Source: Acestrorhynchus altus
Lineage: Eukaryota > Chordata > Actinopteri > Characiformes > Acestrorhynchidae
Reading direction: 5' to 3'
DNA: 64,000 nucleotides
Assembly (NCBI GenBank): GCA_034509495.1
Contig: CM067507.1
Span: 29,963,892-30,027,891 of the forward strand
The translations under genes and the position numbers were made by a program. The notes under the pieces are model-generated. The model did no database searches and was not told the origin of the DNA. It saw nothing but the letters and a program-made list of their open reading frames with translations. Of this stretch, positions 56,804 to 64,000 are shown one piece after another. How positions within the stretch are numbered: the first letter of the stretch is position 1; the number at the start of each line of letters is the position of its first letter.

Positions 56804-58228
56804 GCTGATTAACCAAAACATTATGACCGCCTCCTTTTTTCTACTCTCATTTTCTTTTCTCATATATAGACTTGAACTGGGTTGGACTCTCAGGGACTTT
56901 CCTACAATGGTTCAGTTAATTGTTTTAACTGAAAATAATGTCTCAATCTTTTCCAGTGACCTCCGGTGTCCCCCAGGGCTCAGTTCTTGGACAACTCTTA
57001 TTTAATTTATATATGCTTGGTGAAATCCTACAGGACTATGGGATGTCCTACCACAGTAATGCAGCTGACATTCAGGTCTATTTGGCACTCAGGTTGAATA
57101 ACTACAGTCCCCTCGACTCTAGGTCAGATCTGCACTTATTTTGTTTGGGAATAGACATGCAAGATTCAAATTAGCTGCTTATGTAAATTCAATATCCCTA
57201 AAATCTAAAGAGCAAGCCTATAACCTTGGTGTACTAATAGACTCTGATCTCAGTTTTAGCAGTTTTTTAACCACCAGGCTATGGCTGCGCTATTACCTTA
57301 AGAACATTAACAAGATCGGACCCTTTATTTCCAGCAGGATTGATTACTGTAACAGTCTCCTAACTGCTCTTCCAAAAAAGACAATTAAACAGCTTCAGTT
57401 GATTCAGAATTCAGCTGCCAGGGTTTTCAGCAGGAAGGAACATATCAATCCCATTCTTAAAGCCCTATTCTGGTTACCAGTCTGTTATGGAATAGATTTT
57501 AAGGTACTATTACTTATCTAAGAATATCTCATTGGCTTAGGACCAGCATCTGGTATGATGCTGCAAAATGAGCTGAGGAGAAGTCTCAGATCACTGCTTC
57601 ACTGCATGTTGTAGTTCCATACAGACTGTTGTCCATCTGTTTGTCTGCATACTTTATCCTCCTCTCACCCCGATCTTCTTTCTTTTCAGGTATTATATGG
57701 GTGGTGGGTCATTCTCAGTGCTGCAGTGACTCTTACATGGTGGTGATGGTGTTAGTGTGTGTTGCGCTGGTATGAATAGTTGAGCCACAGCAGGGCTGCA
57801 GGAGTGTTCAAGCCCCTTAGTGTCACTGCTGGACTGAGAAAATTCCACTAACCATAAATATCCAGCCAGCAGGGTCCTGTGAGCACTAGTGAAGGCCTAG
57901 AGGATGACCAACACAAATTGTGAAGCAACTAGTGAGCTTCTGTCTCTGGTGAACCAACTAGCTAGGAGTGTCTAATAGAGTGAAGAGTGAGTGGGCACAG
58001 TGTTTAAACACTCCAACAGCTCGGCTGCGTCTGACCTACGCATACCAGTGCAACACACACTAACACAGCACCGTCATGTCAGGGTCACTGCAGTGCTGAG
58101 AACGACCCACCACCCACATAATACCTGCTCTGTGTGAAACTAGACTACACACTATTATTATAGAACTATAAATGCTTCTGTATTTTAAAAGAAGCTGATA
58201 AAATGGATAATGTTATGGTTGATCCGTG
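56804..58228. mobile_element. Long palindromic DNA element interrupted by an L2 LINE fragment
   Basis: The left end GATTAACCAAAACATTATGA with CCGCCTCC (56807-56834) is mirrored by GGATAATGTTATGGTTGATC (58205-58224). Inner arms 57691-57772 and 58041-58124 are near-perfect inverted copies: GGGTGGTGGGTCATTCTCAG opposite GACCCACCACCC, with GTTAGTGTGTGTTGC opposite its complement. The left outer arm is split: sequence like the right arm's GTAGACT...TACAAATGC resumes only after about 57605. No transposase is encoded, so it is non-autonomous. Confidence 0.72.
56860..57605 (+). mobile_element. L2-type LINE reverse-transcriptase fragment nested in the palindromic element
   Basis: The plus strand reads FPVTSGVPQGSVLGQLLFNL, then the catalytic box as SNAADIQVYL where CYADDTQLYL is usual, so one catalytic Asp is Ala. 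After a frame change come YNLGVLIDSDLSFSSF, FISSRIDYCNSLLTALPKK and LQLIQNSAARVFSRKEHINP. This is the RT palm through thumb/connection of an L2/CR1-like LINE, with internal deletions. No tail is visible. Confidence 0.82.
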
Positions 58229-60235
58229 TCTTAAAACAGACACTGAACTGAAATTCTAACTAATTAAAATAATGTTTATTAACTACTAGTAGTGAAAAGC
58301 TCCATTAATTTGCAGCTGTCCTGAACTTCTTCACTTAAGCCCCCCACTAGAAATGGTCTCAGTCCAAGAATGAATTGATTCAAATCAATTATTTTAATCA
58401 CAGCATGAGAGCTTTTCCCTGCGGAGCAACATTTTACAGTTCATCTGATTTTGTTTGGCTCTCTCCAGCATTGCACGGACAGTATTGAATGTCAGATGAG
58501 TTATTCCACGTACGCCAGTAGCGGTAAAAGCTTGCACAGGCCATGATAGGATTACCAGATGACTGACGCTGGGCTTCCTCTGGCTATCAGTGATGTGTCT
58601 TTGTTAAAAGCTTTTCTTACAAGATCAATGGCAGTATAAACAGACCCGGCGTCTTTATTATTACCTCCAAACACATCACAACTTATGTTCATCAACAGAG
58701 GCCAAGATGTAAAATGGGAGGGGTGTACTTTTTTTAAGCGACCTGAACAGCCCTCTCCTGATTTTGGCAAACTCGAATCACCGAGGAACAATCTTTAAAT
58801 ACTATTCACATGATGAAATTCCAGAATTCAGGATAACACTGTTTTTGAGCTTTGGCACCTAAAAGGACGTTCATAGAACAAGTGTTCTTCCTTATGATTC
58901 ATGCAGATGTGTTCAAAAAGTCTAAGTAAGGTAAAGTTGGATCTAAACACAGAATTTTTTTCAATCATCACAGAATGGATGAAGTAGCCCTTTAGGGGGA
59001 AATGCAATAAGAGACTGTTGCCCAAACGTCGAGCCATTGGGAATGTACTAACACAACCTCCTTTGTCCTTGCTCCTCGACATCACAAACACATCTGGTCC
59101 ATATTTCAGCTTCCTGTGCCAGGATTGGCCTCCAGCAGCCCATGGGTTTATCCTCTGTGTTTTTAAAGACATTTTACTGCTGTATCTCTAAAGCTTTTAC
59201 TGCACAGTTCTTCACTCTCCCTGCTTGAAATCATCATCAACACACACTCACCTACTCCACTATAAGAGCGAAGAGGAATGTATGTATTAGCTTTTTGCCA
59301 TTTTTTTGTCCGTTCAGATTTCATTAACCAATGAAACCGTGTTATAATGCCCTGTATAAGGTGTTATTACTGGTAAACATCTACTAAATATTTAGCTGTG
59401 TGTATTTTTGTCAGGTACAGCTTATACTCAGTAATTTACAGTACCTAATTCATGGGCCGGTGCATGGTTAAGCTTCTGGCTGCGGTGTGGAATTTAGACT
59501 AACATTGATTTGCTCTCTTACGTACTGTTGTAAATAAAACACTTTCTAGTCATAGACAAAGCCAAAATGAATAATAAAAATGAACAATAAAAACAGTGTT
59601 GCTTGACGAGGCCTGTAAAACATTTTCTCAACAGTAAACCATTGTAATAAGCATAACACCTTGGCAGGCCTAGCTTGGCAACGTGTACTATGGTCTTTTC
59701 ACATTTCTGTAATGATTGGAATATGATTACCAGTAGGTGTTAAAGCATTAATAGAGACACATGCTCACACATTATTGCCTTCTGAAGGGTAAAAGCAGAC
59801 AAAGCTGAGCACCAGGTTTGTTAAAAGTTGTGAATTGTATAATGTGTCATTATTTATTTTACTCAGCAGAACGATGTTGCTCTATAATAATCCATTTGGC
59901 TTAACATTGCTTTCGTTTTTGGGCAGAGATACAAAACCTAATGTGTTATGCTACTTCGTCTAGGAAGAAAAGACTGATGTTGACTAAAAACAGCTTGTAG
60001 TGTAAAAAATCTGCTTGGTGTGATTGTGTTTATGTGTATTGAGTCTTTTAAATCAGGCGTTATGGTTTCTGAAAAGCAAAGAATCAACATGTTAGACAAC
60101 CATTATTTTTCAATGGGAAGAGATCAGCTGTCTGCGGAACATTTGGAGTCTTAAAAACAAAGGTGTAAAATTGAGCCAAACCAGTTTTGAGAGTGATGCA
60201 ACACAAGACCCTCTATAACAAATCGTTTTTGGAAG
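58229..60235. other. piezo2 intron 2 segment, nothing recognised
   Basis: No exon or repeat family recognised in about 2 kb. ORFs at 58552-59172 on the minus strand show no domain. Confidence 0.4.
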
Positions 60236-60249
60236 AAAAAAAAAACAAC

Positions 60250-60840
60250 GTAAGTATAGGGTACACTGACTGAACAGCCTAAACCTGCTTAATATGCTGG
60301 TGGCCATCCTCTCGGTGGTCATCATACTACCTGTGTAGGTCACAAACCTATGTTGGTGCTCTGTGGTATCTGGCACAAAGTTGATACTTTTCTCAGACTC
60401 CCATTAGCTGTGAGGTGGAGCGGTCATGGTTCTAATCCAAATCCAGTGCATACATACCCAAACATCCAGGTGATGCATGAATGAATGAAGTTACACTTAT
60501 ATAGCATTGTTCTAGATAAACACTCAGCCATCACACCCTGGAGAGAAGTGACAGTCAATGGTGCACAGCATACTCTCGGAAACAACTGTCTACCTGGAGG
60601 ACTGCAATGAGCAGTCCTGGGAGGTGAATATGGTCACCACCAAACCTCCGTGCTGCCCAATAAAGAAAAGAATACATAAAATAAAATGGGACTCATGAGA
60701 TCAGACCACCGTCTTCCATTACTCCAAAGTCCAGTCCACACCTGTGCTCATTGTTGGCACTTTCAATGGTGGACAGAGGTTAGCATAGGCACTCTGACTG
60801 GTCTGCAGTTATACAGCTGGCTGTGATGTTCTGTGCAAAA
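60250..60840 (-). mobile_element. Tc1-like remnant split by another repeat
   Basis: The minus strand from 60376 reads MPDTTEHQHRFVTYT, a C-terminal Tc1 piece. The sequence at 60685-60840 (CATGAGATCAGACCACCGTC, CACCTGTGCTCATTGTTGGC, CACTCTGACTGGTCTGCAG) is a middle part of the related transposase on the same strand. About 200 bases of a different repeat (60480-60670, with CTTATATAGC...TCTAGATAAACACTC and a GACTGCAATGAGCAG block) lie between. Confidence 0.6.
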
Positions 60841-60849
60841 GATCAACCT

Positions 60850-61170
60850 ACTGGAAACATCATAGCAACACCATAGCAAACACTCAGTAAATATTTAGGA
60901 ACACCCTAGCATCCGCCTGGGATACCCTAGTAACCAGTGGGAACCACTTTAGCTGTACAAACATTCTGTGACTTCTTGAGAAAATGCACTTTTTTAGACA
61001 TTACATTGACTACTTTACACAATATTATCTATCCTTCACTACACAGAAGAACTGAATCATAGTGCTCAGTTGTTTGATGATTTCTGTGGTATCCTAGGTG
61101 GTGCTATGGTATTCTGAATGGTTGCTATGAAGTGGTTACTAGATGGTTGCTATTGTATGCAAGTTGGTTT
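60850..61170. repeat. MITE-like repeat with inverted arms
   Basis: CATCATAGCAACACCATAGC, CACCCTAGCATCC and ACCCTAGTAACCAG on the left are answered by inverted TAGGTGGTGCTATGG, GGTTGCTATGAAGTGG and AGATGGTTGCTATTG on the right. A decayed hairpin-type element of the AGCAACACC kind. Confidence 0.55.
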
Positions 61171-63210
61171 GCAATGCACAACCATAATCATAACATCAGA
61201 TCCCAACTTTGGATCTGTTACCCAACAATGTAATTAAAAATAAACCGCATTTAGGCTGAATGCTTGAGCCACACTGCTGAGTCAGAATAACCAGGTTTGG
61301 TCATAAAAACCCAATGCTGTGTTTGTCCAGTATTGTCCCAGTGCTGGGTTGTTTCAACCCAACATTTTTTGTGTGCAATATTAATATTATTATTTTGATT
61401 ATAATTGATAAAATTGCTGTACTGAATTGAAATTGCTCTTCATATCTATATAGATTAACTTTATAATAAACAAAGTCATTTTCCAATAAAGGGGGGATGG
61501 TGGCTGACAAAAAGAAAAAAATTAAGAAGATATGATTTTTAAGTGCAGAACTTTTTGTATACATATACAAACCTTTGTTGTTTTCCAAGTATGATATGCC
61601 AAGTGTTTGGCAGTATTGCAGATAAAGTCCTGAAGTTGGTAGTAAGAGCAAGAGAAGCATGAAACATAAAAAATATGTCCTATATTAAATTCCACTTATG
61701 TATATTCCTGCCACTACCATGGAGGTTTTAGTCACGGGATTATTTATGAGTCGCTACTCTTAAAAGTAATTGTGGAGCAGCTTCATGTGACAGCTTGTTG
61801 ACCCATGGGGCATTACCTGTGGTGGAGGAATGGAAGTGCTGCTCTTGTGGTGTTTAGAGGAGCGCTGCTCTGCGCAGTGTCTGTGGTTTGAAGGGCTCCT
61901 TCATCTATCCACACTCGAACTCAAAGCCATGCTTTCAGTCACACTGCGTGCAGTGACCACATCACTGATGTACATTATGCGCCGTGTTCATTTGATTCAG
62001 ATGCTTACAGGATATTACAAAATATTACATATCAGCACAAGGCATTTAATCCTGAAGTATGTAAACCTGAGAAAATGGTATTGATGATGTGGGTAGATGT
62101 TGGTAATTGTGGGCATGTGGTGGAGAATGAAAAACACATTTATAAAATCAAAAAGTTCATGTGGTAAAGATGTTTCTGTGTATACCAGTGGTTATGTACC
62201 AGTATAGTACTATACATAGGGGTAACATAATATAGGTCATATAAATATAACGTCAGATATTTCAGCGTCCATTCTTTAGCAGCATCAGATCAACAGATCA
62301 TTTTATGCTTCTCACTATGCAGGTAATCCCAAACTCATTCAATGATGTTGAGGTCTGGACTCTGGGATGGTCAGTCTGTTTGCAAATTGTCTTCTTTTTC
62401 TCCTTTTCTCAGTAAGAGCTTCTTAATCAGCTTCACAGCCTTTCAGATCCACAGTGATAAGTCATGTTCTCACCTGTGGATTTATTTTTTCTCAGATGTG
62501 GATTGAGAGAAAAGCTTCACTTTAATGATGGTCTCGCATTAAATCTTGTAGTTATTGAACTTCATTTTTTAACTCCTGTTTCTTCACGTATTTTCCTTCT
62601 CAGTTCATCTCATTTCTTCTTTCTGACGTGAATTGAAAGTATGCTGGACATACCTCTGTGGTATCTTGCTGTGTACAATATTGTGCTGTTTGTGTTTCTG
62701 CCAAATAAATCTGTTTCAGTGTAGAAAGCAGCTCTTTTTACTTTTAGACGCTAGACTTCTCTATCAATCATCATGGGTTTGTGGAGTCTGCTATATTTAC
62801 TCAAAGGGTCAGTGTGTTGTGTACTGTTCAGAACTTTTGGTAAATAAACAAATAAACCCTCATGTAGAATTGCTGGTTTGGTACATGACATATTAATCCC
62901 TCTGCAGCTTTTTGACTCCAGTGTCATTTTTAAAGTAGTTTCTTTCATTACTCTGTATAGTCACTGTCCAAAGCATGTATCTCAATTTTGGTCAGTTTTT
63001 ATCACAATGTCATGATGAATGGACAAATAGAAATGCACCAAAAATGCCGTTACTCTTATTTTACATTAACTTCCATTCAAAGTTAAGAGCATTTTTGCTT
63101 TCTCTTGTAAAGTCTCAGTTTTGGAGATACTTGTTTACATTGAACAGCAACAATAAAGGCTCAGTTATATGAAGATTTGTTGTTCTTATTTCAAATTATC
63201 AAAAACAGCA
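61171..63210. other. piezo2 intron 2 segment, mostly unrecognised
   Basis: A short patch at about 61305-61370 (CCCAATGCTGTGTTTGTCC, GCTGGGTTGTTTCAACCCAA) looks like a MITE end. Nothing else recognised. Confidence 0.4.
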
Positions 63211-63216
63211 CATTCT

Positions 63217-63744
63217 GTGCAAATATTTTAGTATTTAGTATGTAATATTTTAGTATTTAATATGTAATATTTTAGTATGTAATATGTTAGTATTTAGTAT
63301 GTAATATTTTAGTATGTAATATGTTAGTATTTAGTATGTAATATTTTAGGATTTAGTATGTAATATTTTAGTATGTAATATTTTAGTATTTAATATGTAA
63401 TATTTTAGTATGTAATATTTTAGTATTTAGTATGTAATATTTTAGTATTTAGTATGTAATATTTTAGTATGTAATATTTTAGTATTTAGTATGTAATATT
63501 TTAGGATTTAGTATGTAATATTTTAGTATGTAATATTTTAGTATTTAGTATGTAATATTTTAGTATTTAGTATGTAATATTTTAGTATGTAATATTTTAG
63601 TATTTAGTATGTAATATTTTAGTATGTAATATGTTAGTATTTAGTATGTAATATTTTAGTATTTAGTATGTAATATTTTAGTATATAATATTTTAGTATG
63701 TAATATTTTAGTATTTAGTATGTAATATTTTAGTATTTAGTAAA
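63217..63744. repeat. AT-rich minisatellite with 15-bp and 22-bp units
   Basis: About 530 bases built from a 15-bp unit TAGTATGTAATATTT and a 22-bp form that carries an extra TAGTATT, mixed in irregular order. Point variants include AATATGTTAG and AGGATTTAG. Confidence 0.95.
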
Positions 63745-64000
63745 AAACAGATTACACATTATCTATATAGCTAATTTGGATTGCTTACAGGAACCTCCAG
63801 CAACTCCTTTTTGGGACATCCAGCATGTTGCGTTATTCCCGACGCCATACTAAGAGACACTACTTCTGTATGCTCAATAAATGTTTCATCATTTATTGTT
63901 CTGTGTAACCTTTATCCTCTTTTCCAGCAGCCAAATGGGAATGTGAAATAAAACATTGGTGCAATAACATAACAGTTACATTTCTATTTTTGTATAATAG

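Noticed and set aside
45689..64000. Searched for the third piezo2 exon
   Set aside because: No segment with a suitable acceptor encodes the expected conserved continuation after TTMQ-G; it most likely lies beyond the window.
1..64000. Bacterial-type systems, operons or defence islands
   Set aside because: Intron-containing vertebrate genes, fish transposons and microsatellites throughout; nothing prokaryotic is present.

Overview
The window is vertebrate nuclear DNA, almost certainly from a ray-finned fish. Coding exons are short with GT/AG introns. The non-coding part is full of degenerate Tc1-type transposons, hairpin MITEs, L2- and RTE-type LINE pieces, a tRNA-headed SINE and many microsatellites. 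Several repeat families resemble ones I recall from characin and catfish genomes, so an ostariophysan is my best guess. That rests on memory, not on a search.

Three protein-coding genes are supported, all on the + strand. (1) 784-4163: the last five coding exons of stk17a, a DAPK-family kinase; its N-terminal exons lie before base 1. (2) 6925-16039: a complete eight-exon impa2, inositol monophosphatase 2, with a 279-residue product and all exon phases closing. (3) 22423-45688: the first two coding exons of piezo2, the mechanosensitive channel, separated by a 23.1 kb intron. The second intron runs past the window end. No other gene was recognised; the remaining ORFs are short and look like chance or transposon debris.

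By region: 1-4.6 kb is stk17a, with a dead Tc1 transposase in one intron. 4.6-6.2 kb is AT-rich and carries repeated CCAAT-containing segments. 6.2-6.9 kb is the GC-rich impa2 promoter/leader, ending in a long C/T tract. impa2 intron 1 holds a 0.9 kb minisatellite with a 19-bp unit, and intron 7 holds several Tc1/MITE remnants. 16.2-21.5 kb is intergenic, with a 5'-truncated RTE-like LINE at 18.9-20.2 kb. 21.5-22.4 kb is a GA-rich minisatellite plus the piezo2 promoter/leader, with paired CCAAT boxes. 22.5-64 kb is piezo2 intron 1 and the start of intron 2, with many mobile-element remnants and an AT-rich minisatellite at 63.2-63.75 kb.

The genes act in separate processes: apoptosis signalling, inositol recycling and mechanotransduction. 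Their proximity is positional, not operonic. From general knowledge, IMPA2 and PIEZO2 lie in the same band region of human 18p11, so that part looks like conserved synteny. Human STK17A is on chromosome 7. I found no convincing new molecular system. The points most worth following are the promoter architecture of piezo2 and impa2, the two patterned minisatellites, a miRNA-like hairpin in piezo2 intron 1, and the nested transposons.
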